A program made the position numbers and the translations under genes. This document shows positions 18,936 through 28,554 of a DNA stretch of 64,000 nt, piece by piece. Source of the stretch: CAIKMD01 sp963740675 (GTDB lineage Bacteria > Pseudomonadota > Alphaproteobacteria > ATCC43930 > CGMCC-115725); the NCBI GenBank assembly GCA_963740675.1, contig CAVUFS010000011.1, positions 1-64,000 of the forward strand. The letters are read 5' to 3'. Each line of letters opens with the position of its first letter. The first letter of the stretch is position 1. The notes under the pieces are model-generated. The model did no database searches, was not told where the DNA came from, and saw only the letters and a program-made list of their open reading frames with translations.

Positions 18936-19208
18936 ATGAAAGCATTTGCCTTAGCTCTATTCGTCTCTGCGTTCGCACTCGGCTCAATGGCCGCGCCAGC
19001 ATCCGCGCAAGACATGGCGTCATGTCAGGCAAAAGCTGTTAGCAAGGACGGAAAACCGCTGGTGGGCGCTGCCAAGACATCCTCAGTCAACAAATGCATG
19101 CAGCCGGTGAAGACGGCATGCGCAGCGAAGGCCGTCGACAAGAACGGTAAGCATCTCGTTGGAGCCGCGAAGAACAGCAATATCCAGAAATGCATGCGTG
19201 GCGGCTGA
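18936..19208 (+). CDS. secreted PsiF-like repeat protein
   Basis: 90 residues with a signal peptide (MKAFALALFVSAFALGSMAA, cleavage after ASA) and two near-identical 27-residue repeats, each with the pattern C-x2-KAV-x-K-x-GK-x-LVGAAK-x-S-x4-KCM. The Cys pairs suggest disulphide-stabilised hairpins in the periplasm. PsiF (phosphate-starvation-inducible) proteins have comparable short Cys repeats; assignment is tentative. AAAGGGG lies six bases before the ATG. A hairpin follows at 19218-19250. Confidence 0.6.
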   Translation: MKAFALALFVSAFALGSMAAPASAQDMASCQAKAVSKDGKPLVGAAKTSSVNKCMQPVKTACAAKAVDKNGKHLVGAAKNSNIQKCMRGG

Positions 19209-19217
19209 TCTAAAAAT

Positions 19218-19250
19218 AGAACCCTCGGCTTATCACGGTCGAGGGGTTCT
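19218..19250 (+). terminator. hairpin downstream of PsiF-like gene
   Basis: AGAACCCTCG pairs with CGAGGGGTTCT (one bulged base) ten bases after the stop; no T tract follows, so termination efficiency is uncertain. Confidence 0.45.
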
Positions 19251-19618
19251 AAGCTCGGGACGATGAAGGCGAAGTCCCGATATCGCTAGCTATCGATTAC
19301 GAGCGCAAATAAGCCATCGCGCTCCCAAGTGCTTTGCGAGGCGCAATGCTGTTGCGATGAGGGTTAACGCGGACTTAGCGCGTAAATCCTGGACGGCACT
19401 TTCTTTCGTAGCTGCTCGTCGACGGAAAAATATACATAACGCAAATGCAGAAGAGGCTATGCCTTGGATCTTCGCCGGTGGCCCAACTCCTGCCTAGCCC
19501 ATCGCAGGTTCGGCTAGCCTCCATTAGTCGGAACCAATCCTAAACTCTGCAACGCAGAACGCGGGGCTTTCTTTTTTGAGGGATCGGGCTTCAATATTGT
19601 GGCGTGCCTCGGATGATT
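19251..19618. other. intergenic, no confident gene
   Basis: No convincing gene. A 46-codon plus frame starting MRVNADLARKSW has no ribosome site or family and was not called. Confidence 0.4.
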
Positions 19619-20158
19619 TCACCGCCTCCGCCTGAACTTAGGATGCTTGGTCTTTCGCCTTGGCTTCGGCTGCCAGCAGCAATTTCCAGGTTCAAAATCG
19701 CGATTCAGATCGAGGCGCTTCAAAATCGTGTTTGGCGGCGCCGGTCCGAGATCGCTCAGAAACGCTAAAAAGCTGTGTCGCCAGGGACGGTACATTTTTA
19801 TCCCCTGGCCGCCACAGGTTGGATAGCGGGGGTCGGAAGGATTGTAACACCGCCCTTTAATATGGTGCCAAGCGCGATACTCCTTCGTGGGCTGCCGCCC
19901 GCGTGTGGCGCCGTGGGTCGTGGATCGCTTCCGTGTCACCTCACTACGCAAGCAGCCGCAACTGCGGTAGTTTTTGCTCGTCAGATAATCAGTCACGAAC
20001 ACTTTGCGGCGTCCGCATGTGCATTGGCATAGCCATGTGGTACGTCGGCCACGGTTCTCGCCCTGTCTGAGCACCCGTAGCCGTCCGAACCGTTGCCCGC
20101 TCAAATCAGTGAATTGTCCCACGGCTCCACTCCGCAGTTTCCGCCGAGCGCCAACCAA
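19619..20158 (-). CDS. phage-type zinc-ribbon/HNH-AP2-like protein
   Basis: 179 residues. DLSGQRFGRLRVLRQGENRG opens a module followed by WLCQCTCGRRKVFVTDYL and SCGCLRSE, two Cys pairs forming a zinc knuckle; then EYRAWHHIKGRCYNPSDPRY, FLAFLSDLGPAP and the end LDLNRDFEPGNCCWQPK, matching the HNH/AP2-like second half in which RIDNDGNYEPGNCRW is usual. The typical HNH Asp/Asn residues are partly replaced (RLDLNRDFEPGNC). These proteins occur in tailed phages and prophages and are thought to bind or cut DNA. Intact; isolated from other phage genes. Confidence 0.75.
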   Translation of the reverse strand: MVGARRKLRSGAVGQFTDLSGQRFGRLRVLRQGENRGRRTTWLCQCTCGRRKVFVTDYLTSKNYRSCGCLRSEVTRKRSTTHGATRGRQPTKEYRAWHHIKGRCYNPSDPRYPTCGGQGIKMYRPWRHSFLAFLSDLGPAPPNTILKRLDLNRDFEPGNCCWQPKPRRKTKHPKFRRRR

Positions 20159-20300
20159 CTGACGGGTGGCGGCCCAACGGCGGCGCCCGCCGCGGCTGAA
20201 GAGATGCCGAGCCGGCCGAAAAAAGCAAGTTGCTAAGGCACCGCGCTTCGGCGGGGCATTCTTTTGCTCTTAGTAAACAATTCCGCAGTATTGGTAGGGA

Positions 20301-20480
20301 ATGCCCCGTGCTATCAATTCGTATCGCCAAGAGGTGGACCGTCTCACTAAACTAGCGATGGGCCTTAAAGACCCATCAGTTAGGTTCGAGCTTCTGCAGA
20401 TCGCATCGAGCTTTCGCAGGCTCGCGGAATTTGCTGACATCACGGCCCATAACAATCGATCGCAACAGAAGTCAGCTTAA
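20301..20480 (+). CDS. 59-residue helical protein, unknown (rhizobial type)
   Basis: MPRAINSYRQEVDRLTKLAM followed by GLKDPSVRFELLQIASSFRR and LAEFAD. The pattern of a DP-x-x-R-x-ELL-x-IA-x2-F-x-RLAE helix pair is shared by a multi-copy class of tiny rhizobial proteins without known role. GGTAGGGA precedes the ATG closely. Confidence 0.5.
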   Translation: MPRAINSYRQEVDRLTKLAMGLKDPSVRFELLQIASSFRRLAEFADITAHNNRSQQKSA

Positions 20481-20901
20481 TGCCGCCGGGGACTGGCCAG
20501 GGTCCGCCATTCGCGATGGCACTTTGGAGCCGTCGAGGGATCGATCTACCACGCTTTGGCAGGCCTTCTCTTATTTCCAGTGTCGCTTGCGTACGACGTA
20601 GTTAATGAATCCCTAAAATTTTAGACGATTTCGTTCCCAATTTTCCGCATTCGCTGTTCTGATCCTCGCGACAGTCAAGGCTGGTGCTGCTAACGGAGAT
20701 TACGCCGTGGCTATGGTTTTTGCTCTGCTTCGCAAGGTTCCTGGCAGCGACACTGGCGCATCGGTCATCGCTCCTTGCCTCTCTGCTGTCGATATTGATC
20801 ATGCGGGTGTCACGACGCTCGGAATCAATCTCGGCGGGATCTTCGCAAAAGTCGCAAGTGGCATCTGAGCCGTTACCCCTCTTCCGTCCACAAAATTATC
20901 C
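20481..20901. other. intergenic, no confident gene
   Basis: One frame (about 20625-20870, plus) is open without a start codon and reads like decayed coding sequence, but I recognise no family. Otherwise nothing. Confidence 0.35.
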
Positions 20902-21144
20902 ATGCCGAAACGGACCAGATCAATGCCAAGACGAGGACGACACATTGACCGACTTGGCGCTACATCCCGCATGATGCGGGAAATGGCCCAGCAAGTGCGC
21001 GATCTCGCGAGTCGACAGTCAATGCCGATTACCCAGCGCCTGCGCGAATTGGCAAACCAGTTAGAGCAAGAAGCCGACGGACTTGAGGCGGAAATTAGCA
21101 CCGGCCTTTCGCCTACCCAGGCTTCTTTTTCACCACCGTCTTAA
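20902..21144 (+). CDS. small helical protein, unknown (rhizobial type)
   Basis: 80 residues; the conserved-looking part is MMREMAQQVRDLASRQSMPI then TQRLRELANQLEQEADGLEA, a two-helix, heptad-like protein related in style to the ORF at 20301. The start could be the internal Met 24-25 instead. No function known. Confidence 0.45.
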   Translation: MPKRTRSMPRRGRHIDRLGATSRMMREMAQQVRDLASRQSMPITQRLRELANQLEQEADGLEAEISTGLSPTQASFSPPS

Positions 21145-21293
21145 GCGCCCCGCTCGAACTCCCACGCGGCCTTCATGCGATCCCCGGCAAATCGGGCCTA
21201 GCGGGGCACAGCCCCGCGATTGGCGGCGCTTAATTCCTCGTCGTTTGGCAGTGCTCTTCCGACTTCCAGCTCTCGCGCTGAGCCGCACGGCAT

Positions 21294-21473
21294 TCAGCCG
21301 AAGGGAGCTGTTACGCGGGGCGTTATCGGGCCACATCCGTATCCCGCATGGTAACCCCATTGATAACGTGCATTCGCTGGAGCTTCGCGCGCGCAGCTCT
21401 CGTTCTGCGCGGCATCCGCGGTACACGCGGTTAGCCAAAATAATAACGGCAGCAACGCCGCTAATTTCATCAT
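21294..21473 (-). CDS. small putative lipoprotein
   Basis: 59 residues: MMKLAALLPLLFWLTACTAD with lipobox LTAC (Cys17), then an Ala-rich tail with two Cys and an aromatic/Gly segment (YQWGYHAGYGCG). GGAAGG lies four bases before the chosen ATG. Function unknown. Confidence 0.5.
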   Translation of the reverse strand: MMKLAALLPLLFWLTACTADAAQNESCAREAPANARYQWGYHAGYGCGPITPRVTAPFG

Positions 21474-22176
21474 CGTCCTTCCCATTCCTAATAATTGCTC
21501 CGATACGCAAGCTACAATTCGGCGACCCCACCGAAGGATAGGAAACAAAAAAGCAAGTCGAAGCCCGCGACCGGCAGCGATGCGTCGACGGCCGGGTCAT
21601 CGCCAGCAAACCGTGACCAAGCCTGTTGCTGCACCGCCAGCGGAGGCGGCGTCGACGCAGCAGAATAAGAAAACGAACCCAATTTCTTCCGGGAGCGGCT
21701 TGACCGTATCGCAAGTAATCCAACGGAAGCTTCCGCAAGCACGCCAATTGCGCCAGCTTCCGCGCCGGTGGCGACCGAACAATCGGCACCTTCACCGGCG
21801 AACCTTCCAACCTCCGACGCCGATCAACCAGACGAACTTCGATATCCCCTGGAACAATCCACCCCGGCGATGAGCGATGTGCATGGCTAGGCGGAGGCAG
21901 GTCAACATCGACCCTGCTTGCGCCGCCACCGTCCGCGACATCGACGAGCCGATGCGCTGTTGTCTCGATTACGAGAATGGCATATTCATCATCAATACGG
22001 TGGAATTTTCTGTCGTAAGAAGTCCAACGGTTCAAATCTTCCGCCCAGTATAAATATTTGATGTTGGCCTGCTTCCAGAATTGGAAATGACGGGATCAGA
22101 ACCAACCAGAACGCGATACCCGTCACGAATCTTCTCATCGTTGCAGTTGCCAGAATTTTTTCGGGGAGAATCACGC
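21474..22176. other. decayed coding DNA, no intact gene
   Basis: A plus frame from 21669 to the stop at 21890 without start codon reads ENEPNFFRERLDRIASNPTE followed by a Ser/Pro/Ala-rich tail. The NEPNF element also ends the protein family represented at 31450 (there QNEPKFVEQ in a shifted frame), so this is probably the 3' scrap of another copy. The rest, up to the cytochrome gene, has no recognisable content. Confidence 0.35.
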
Positions 22177-24622
22177 ATGTCGGCGAGCCTGTTCAGGCAA
22201 TTAGCGATTTTGTCTTTTTTTCTGATTGCCGGCTGTGCCGATACACCTCGCGAAATCAGGCCATGTCCTCGACGAAGCGCGTCTCGCGCATCGCCCCGCC
22301 GCGTCCTTCCCCGCCGCCGACGAGGATTATTTCCATGGCATGGATGGCGGCATCGCGCTTTCGGCCGACGAGATCAAAGGCCGCGATATGTGGATCGTCT
22401 GGACCGGCGGCGACGATCGTTTCTGGGACAAGATCACGCAATCCGCTTTCGGCTCTTTCGATCTTCTGAAGATCGTCTCGTCCTATCCCAATCCAAAATA
22501 CAAATATAGCCGGGACAACCGATTCTCATATTTTGGCGTCATTAACGAGCCCTGCTTCGACAAGCCGACCAAACCCGACCCCGACCATTTCGGACTATGG
22601 CTCGACCAACGCCGCAGCGATTGCGCCGCCGATCCCTTCGCCGATGCGAAGAAATATCCCGGCGTCGAGATTGGCGCGCGCGGCAAGACGATGGCCGCCG
22701 GCTCTTACTATGGCGAGCCGACCGGCATCGTCGGCCTGCGTCTTTTTCCCAATCCTGATTTCGATGAGAAGGCGGCGAAAGAATGGGATCCCGTGCGATA
22801 TTACGAGGATCCGAGCTACTACAACCGCAAGGACCTGGTGAAGCCGTACCGGGTCGGCATGTCCTGCGGCTTCTGCCATGTCGGCCCGAATCCACTCAAA
22901 CCGCCGGCCGATCCAGAGCACCCAAAATGGGAAAATCTGAGCTCCAATGTCGGCGCGCAATATTTCTGGATCGATCGCATCTTCAATTGGCAGGCCGATG
23001 CGTCGAGCTATGTTTTCCAGCTCGTGCATACGTCGCGGCCGGGCGCGCTCGACACGTCGTTGGTCTCGACCGACAACATCAACAACCCGCGCACGATCAA
23101 CGCTGTCTACAATCTCTGGCCGCGCCTGCTTAAATCCAAGCAATGGGGTAAGGAGACGCTTGCCGGCGGCGGGCTCAACAATCGCCAATTCAATGATGTC
23201 GTCAAAGACGGACCCCTAACGCAGTTTTTTTCGGCGCCGAACACGGTTTGGACGCCGCATGTGCTGAAGGACGGATCCGATTCCGTCGGCGCGCTCGGCG
23301 CGCTCAACCGCGTCTACGTCAATATCGGGCTCTTCAGCGAAGAATGGCTGCTCCATTTCAATCCGCTGATCGGCGGCAAGCCAATCAGCCCGATCACGAT
23401 TGCCGATATGCGGAAGAATTCTTCCTATTGGCAAGCAACGGAAGCGCAAACGCCGAATATGGCGCTCTTCCTCGTGAAGGGGTCCGCACCGCAACTCCTC
23501 AAAGACGCGCCTGGCGGCAGTCAGTATCTCACGAAGGACCAGACGCTGCTCACCCACGGCAAGATGGTCTTCGCCGATACGTGTGCGCGCTGCCATTCCA
23601 GCAAATTACCGACGCCGCCCGCGGGGGCCGACCCGGGGCAATGCATTGGAAGCAACTATCTCGAATGCTGGAACCGTTATTGGAGCTGGACCAAGACCGA
23701 TAGCTTCAAACAGCAAATGCGTGCGATCGTGCGCGCGCCCGATTTCCTGGACGGCAATTATCTATCGAACGATGCGCGTATACCGGTCACGCTGTTGCAG
23801 ACCAATGCCTGCAGTCCGCTCGCGACCAATGCGATCGCGGGCAACATCTGGGATAATTTCTCGTCGCAATCCTACAAGGATCTGCCGTCGGTCGGGACGA
23901 TCACCGTCTACAACCCTTTCACCGGCGAGGCGCAGCCATACAAGATGCCGGCGGGTGGCCGCGGCTATACCCGCGTCCCGTCTCTGGTGAGCGTCTGGTC
24001 GACGGCGCCGTTTCTTCTGAACAACACGGTCGGGCCCTTTGAGCCGAGTCCCTCAGTATCAGGCCGCATGAAATCCTTTCAGGCCTCGATCGAGCAGATG
24101 TTATGGCCCGAAAAGCGAACCAAAGATCCCGTGCTTGGCGACAAGGTACCGGGCCTGATCGATCGCACGACCGCGCGCTCGTATCTGCGTATCCCGGCGG
24201 GCTATCTGCCGGACTATATCCGCAGCCATCTGAGCGAACTGACCCATGTCGCGCCGAACGTCTTCAACGAGGATGGTGTCGAGATCGGTCCTATTCCGGC
24301 CGGAACGCCGGTCAATTTGCTCGCCAACCTGATGCTTCTGCCGGAATCGGACGATCCGATCGAACGGCTGAACCATGACAAAAACATCGTCGATCTCCTG
24401 ATCAAGTTGACACATGACCTGAAGCAGTTGCCGCCGAACGCGTCCGATGACCAGGCGCGTCAGGTCTTTGCCAATCTGGTGAAACCCATGCTTGCGCTCA
24501 GCAAATGCCCCGATTTTGTCGTCAATCGCGGTCACTATTTTGGGACCGGCCGCGTGCCCGGCGAGCCGGCGCTGAGCGATGCCGACAAGCGAGCGTTGAT
24601 CGCGTTCGTGAAAACATTCTGA
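22177..24622 (+). pseudogene. dihaem cytochrome c lipoprotein (RoxA/peroxidase-like), frameshifted
   Basis: Large periplasmic c-type cytochrome. GGGGAG precedes the ATG at 22177; the lipoprotein signal MSASLFRQLAILSFFLIAGC (Cys20) is separated from the body by one extra base near 22250, after which about 790 residues read cleanly to 24622. Two haem motifs are visible: CGFCH (22865-22879) and CARCH (23582-23596), about 239 residues apart. The size, two widely spaced CxxCH sites and many aromatic residues recall RoxA/RoxB and MauG-like dihaem proteins rather than small cytochromes. Immediately followed (38 bases) by a GMC oxidoreductase, for which it is the probable electron acceptor. Oxygenase versus electron carrier cannot be decided. 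Confidence 0.72.
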
Positions 24623-24660
24623 CCTTGAGCGGCGGCGGCTAAACGAGAGCAGAGAGCGTC

Positions 24661-26652
24661 ATGTCACGCCAGGATTCTCGCGCGCGCGGCCGGCGCTCCA
24701 GCATGACGCGCCGCGAGCTTGGTCGGCGCTCCGCGGCATTGGCGGCCGTTGCGGCGACGGCGCAGCTTGGCGCCTGTGCATCGCCCGAGCCGTGCTGTGC
24801 ACCGCCCGCAACGCCCCGGTCGGCGAGTCGGTCGCCGGCTGGATATGATTATATCGTCGTCGGCTCGGGAGCCGGCGGCGGCCCATTGGCCGCCAATTTG
24901 GCGCGCGCTGGACGACGCGTGCTCGTGATCGAGGCGGGATCGGCTGATGCAGGCGGTCTCGCTTACAGCGTGCCCGGGTTCTACGCGGCGACGACCGATG
25001 ACCCATCCATGCAGTGGAATTACTTCGTCCGCCACTGGGACAAGCCGCCGGCTCAAGACAGCAAATATATTCCGTCGCAGCACGGTATCTGGTATCCGCG
25101 GGCGGGTACGCTGGGTGGGTGCACCGCGCATAACGCGATGATCACCGTTTATCCCGACGATGCGGATTGGGACGGGATCGCGGCGGCAACCGGCGACGCG
25201 TCATGGTCGAGCGGGCAAATGCGCTGCTATTTCGAGCGCCTCGAGGCCTGCCGTTACCGTCCGCGTTGGCGTGATGCGATCCACAACTGGTCAGGCCACG
25301 GCTATGACGGTTGGTTACCGACCAGCGAAGCCGATCCGTCGCTCATCCTGCAAGATCAGAAATTAATCGAGCTTGCGCGCGCCGCGGGCGAAGCCGTCGG
25401 CTTCGGCAACATCATCGGCGGCATTTTAAACGGCCTCCTCGATCCAAACGATCTGCGAAGCAATACGCATCAGCGTGAGGGCCTCTTCCTGACGCCGCTC
25501 GCGGTCCGTGATGGTACGCGCTTCGGCACGCGCGATTATCTCCTCAAGACCCAGCGTGAGCTGCCTGACAATCTGACGATTGTCACGAACGCGCTGGTGA
25601 CACGCGTACTCTTTGAGGAAACGCGTGCTGTTGGGGTCGAGTATATCGATCAGGCCCATATTTATGAGGGCGACCCCAGCAGTATCCGATCGCTGCCGCT
25701 TGCCGCGCTTGGGGCCCAGCGGCGTATCGTACGCACCGAGGGTGAAGTCATACTCGCCGCGGGCGCATTCAACAGCCCGCAGCTCTTGATGCTGTCGGGG
25801 ATCGGCCCAAAGTCACATCTCGCCGCACATAAAATTCCTTTGGTTGTCGATCGGCCGGGCGTCGGCGCCAATCTGCAGGATCGCTACGAGATCGGCGTCG
25901 TCAGTCGCTTGGCATCGCCGTTTCAATCTCTCCAAAATTGCAAGCTGCTGCCACCCGTCGCCGGTGACCCGCCCGACCGCTGCCTCGACGAATGGAGAAC
26001 GAATCCGGAAAGCGCCTATGGAACGAATGGCGTGCTGATCGGCATCGTCCGGCGCTCGCGGCCGGAACGCGCCGCGCCGGACCTTTATATATTCGGCTTT
26101 CCGGGGGCATTCCGCGGCTACTATCCCGGTTGGTCGGCCGACGCCGTGCAAAAGGATCATTTCACCTGGGCCATCTTGAAGGCGCACACAAACAACACCG
26201 CCGGCTGCGTTCGCCTGCGCAGCGCCGATCCCCGCGACACGCCCGATATCGCGTTCCATTATTTTGAAGAAGGCAACGACAAATCGGGCCAAGATCTCAA
26301 TTCGGTCGTTGCCGGCGTCGAATTTGCACGGGCGCTCAATCAACGCCTGGGGAAGCTCGCGCCTGAGGAGGTCATTCCCGGCCCTGCGATCAAGACGCCG
26401 ACCGAAATAGCCGATTTCGTGCGCCGCGAGGCTTGGGGGCACCATGCCTCATGCACCAACAAAATGGGACCCCCGAGCGATCCCATGGCCGTCGTCGACA
26501 GCGCATTTCGGGTTCACGGCACGCAAGGTTTGCGCGTGGTTGATGCGTCGGTCTTTCCGAGGATTCCGGGCTTCTTCATCGTCACCGCGGTCTACATGAT
26601 CAGCGAGAAGGCGACCGACGTGATTCTCGCATCGAACACCCCGCGCTCGTGA
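24661..26652 (+). CDS. GMC-family FAD oxidoreductase, Tat-exported lipoprotein
   Basis: 663-residue glucose-methanol-choline oxidoreductase. N-terminus has twin arginines (MTRRELGRRSAALAAVAATA) and ends in QLGAC (Cys39), so it should be exported folded with FAD by Tat and lipid-anchored. FAD dinucleotide motif IVVGSGAGGGPLAANLA (about residues 65-81), then GTLGGCTAHNAMI, the GMC signature GAFNSPQLLMLSGIGP, and near the C-terminus WGHHASCTNKMG with the catalytic His, and RVVDASVFPRIPG. It lies 38 bases after the dihaem cytochrome, same strand, and both are predicted lipoproteins, implying a periplasmic dehydrogenase-cytochrome couple. Substrate (alcohol, sterol, sugar or terpenoid) unknown. 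Confidence 0.88.
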   Translation: MSRQDSRARGRRSSMTRRELGRRSAALAAVAATAQLGACASPEPCCAPPATPRSASRSPAGYDYIVVGSGAGGGPLAANLARAGRRVLVIEAGSADAGGLAYSVPGFYAATTDDPSMQWNYFVRHWDKPPAQDSKYIPSQHGIWYPRAGTLGGCTAHNAMITVYPDDADWDGIAAATGDASWSSGQMRCYFERLEACRYRPRWRDAIHNWSGHGYDGWLPTSEADPSLILQDQKLIELARAAGEAVGFGNIIGGILNGLLDPNDLRSNTHQREGLFLTPLAVRDGTRFGTRDYLLKTQRELPDNLTIVTNALVTRVLFEETRAVGVEYIDQAHIYEGDPSSIRSLPLAALGAQRRIVRTEGEVILAAGAFNSPQLLMLSGIGPKSHLAAHKIPLVVDRPGVGANLQDRYEIGVVSRLASPFQSLQNCKLLPPVAGDPPDRCLDEWRTNPESAYGTNGVLIGIVRRSRPERAAPDLYIFGFPGAFRGYYPGWSADAVQKDHFTWAILKAHTNNTAGCVRLRSADPRDTPDIAFHYFEEGNDKSGQDLNSVVAGVEFARALNQRLGKLAPEEVIPGPAIKTPTEIADFVRREAWGHHASCTNKMGPPSDPMAVVDSAFRVHGTQGLRVVDASVFPRIPGFFIVTAVYMISEKATDVILASNTPRS

Positions 26653-26808
26653 CGAATCGGTTGCCGTTCCTCTTGGTCACATAAGCCGAGCGCCGCGTGT
26701 TCGCGGGGAAGAGCTCGCTCTTACCAATTGCGCCGGACGATCCACGTTTTTACGGGCGCGCTGATGCCGCTTGATACGGCTTTGCCCGTGAAAGGCTGCT
26801 CATCTCGC

Positions 26809-28005
26809 CTATTCCGCGCCTGCGTTCGAGAGGGGCGTTGCGTCTCGCGCCTGAGCGTCGTCCATGTCCGGCTGCGCGAGGGTCGCAACCGCACCGTTCG
26901 TCTCTGCGACTTCCGTCGGCGCCGGTATTCCGTGGCTCTCGCGCCAGAGGCGGAGCGCCTCGGCCTTGGCGTCGATGCCCTTCTCCCCCCACCAAGCTTC
27001 CTCATTGCCGACGGTATGGAGCGCGCGGTGATGGGTAAAGCAAAGCGGCACCGACCATTCGTCCGAGACCTTGTCGCTCATGGCCCGCGGCTGCGCGAAG
27101 CGGAGATGATGCGCATGAGCTGGTGCGCGCCCGCAGATGAGACAGGGCTGGGTATTTATGAATTTCAGATGCTCGGGATCCCGAAGGCGCTTGGGTGCAC
27201 CGAGGAGGAGTGCCGATTTATCGATCGGCTCGGGCGGGATGAGCTCCGGTTCGGCTTTGCTGGCTCCCTCTTGGCCGAGCCGCTGCTTCGCCCGCTGGGC
27301 ATAGCGCTCGAGTAGATCGGCATAGTGCAGCCCCTTGCCGGTCTTGAGCTCCGGCCGCGCAAGGCGCAGCCACCGGATCGTCGGCTCATTACAATTGAGG
27401 AGGCTCACCAAGACTGCGGACGAGACGGCTTGGTCGATCGCGCGCTTGAGCCCGGCGCAATAGCTCTCAGCGCTGTCGTGCTGGCCGACGATCTCGCCAC
27501 GGCTGCCGAGCAGCAGCCATGGCTCGGATTGGTCGGTTAACGGCGCACTATGACCCCGCGGACGCGGTGCCCGTCTGACGCCGGCCTGGTCACGGTCATA
27601 GAGTGCTAGTCCGAAAAGATTGCCGAAAGTGGTCAGCGCTCGCTTGGTCGCGTCGGTCTCAGCCTCTTTGAGGGCACTCTCATGCGCTTCACCCAGGGTC
27701 GTACCGCTCCCCTGCCCGACCCCACTGCCGTCGCGCTGGACGATCGTCTCACCAGCTCGGACCCGAATTCTTACTCTAGCGCTATAGGCGCAGAGCTTCG
27801 TCGTGCCGCGCCCCTCCTGCCAGACGCATTCCGCCTAAATCATCTCCCGATCCCAGCCGTCAAAGCCGAAGATGCGGTTGGCCTCGGCGATCGCATGCCA
27901 TCCTTCCACATAGGAGAGCGTCATGCCGCGCTGTACCCGGGTCTTCACATGTCTTTCGGAAAGCTTCCCGGCCAAAAGCTTCAGCTGGTTCTCGGCGAAA
28001 GCCAT
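26809..28005 (-). pseudogene. Rad52/22-family recombinase fused to HNH-like domain, amber codon at 57
   Basis: One minus frame from ATG 28005 to 26809 (399 codons) broken only by TAG at 27835-27837. The first 56 codons read MAFAENQLKLLAGKLSERHV, then YVEGWHAIAEANRIFGFDGW; after the stop the frame goes on with GSGVGQGSGTTLGEAHESAL and KEAETDATKRALTTFGNLFG, which is the Rad52/Rad22 single-strand-annealing fold (annealase). The last 110 codons carry CLICGRAPAHAHHLRFAQPR and VPLCFTHHRALH, a Cys/His HNH-like module. A CAG-to-TAG change would account for the stop. ATG overlaps the TAA of Gp157 (TAATG), so they form one operon. The part after the stop might restart internally but would lack the annealase N-terminus. 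Confidence 0.75.
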
Positions 28006-28490
28006 TACCTGGTCCTCACGGCGATCGTCGTCTCGGCCTTGCCAAATCTGGCACCCGCGACCTCTTCACCGGCGCGCAGTGCTAGGAGGATCTGATCGCG
28101 ATCGAGTTCCGCCGCACCCCGCGTCCAAAACCGCGCCGGGACTGCAGCCTCGCTGTCGATGACGAGCGGCGGCGGCGTTTCCGAGCACTCGACGAAAACT
28201 CCCGGAGCCGAAAGCGTCCGCATCCCCGCGCGCGACATGGTCTCGGCCACAAGACGCTTTTTTTCATCCGCCCGAGCCTCAATTTGCGCAAGGTGCGTCT
28301 CGAGCGCATCGATCCGCATACCGACCATCGCCGCCAACTCAAGATCGTCGAGATAGGATTGCACGATGTCGATCAGGAGTTTCCGAAAGCGGTGGCTTTC
28401 ATCAATTGTCGCGATGTCGGATTGGATGAGCGCGCGGTATTCATCTAACAAAGCCGCGTAGCATCGGTTGTCATCGGATGTGGGGTTCAT
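28005..28490 (-). CDS. siphovirus Gp157-family protein
   Basis: 161 residues. Long N-terminal coiled coil (LELAAMVGMRIDALETHLAQ, then IEARADEKKRLVAETMSRAG) followed by the family C-terminus: TPPPLVIDSEAAVPARFWTR, LDRDQILLALRAGEEVAGAR and TTIAVRTR. Gp157 proteins come from siphoviral early regions, usually beside single-strand-annealing recombinases, and have been linked to altered phage sensitivity. Start 28490 chosen for GGAGG four bases upstream; 28550 has none. First gene of the operon with the Rad52-HNH gene; its promoter is overlapped by a palindrome facing a divergent XRE gene. Confidence 0.82.
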   Translation of the reverse strand: MNPTSDDNRCYAALLDEYRALIQSDIATIDESHRFRKLLIDIVQSYLDDLELAAMVGMRIDALETHLAQIEARADEKKRLVAETMSRAGMRTLSAPGVFVECSETPPPLVIDSEAAVPARFWTRGAAELDRDQILLALRAGEEVAGARFGKAETTIAVRTR

Positions 28491-28531
28491 AGGCCTCCAA
28501 AGAACTGCTAACTTAGGTTCCAACAAGCTCG

Positions 28532-28554
28532 ATATGTGTTCATTATACACATAT
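28532..28554. promoter_or_regulatory. palindromic operator over Gp157 promoter
   Basis: ATATGTGT, seven bases, ACACATAT: perfect 8-bp half-sites. On the minus strand the spacer supplies a TATAAT -10 box, with TTTACG about 16 bases upstream as -35, reading toward the Gp157 start at 28490. Divergent XRE gene starts at 28593. Repressor binding here would block RNA polymerase. Confidence 0.6.

Noticed and set aside
21130..22035. 301-codon minus-strand frame
   Set aside because: Arg/Ser-rich shadow overlapping better-supported small features on both strands.
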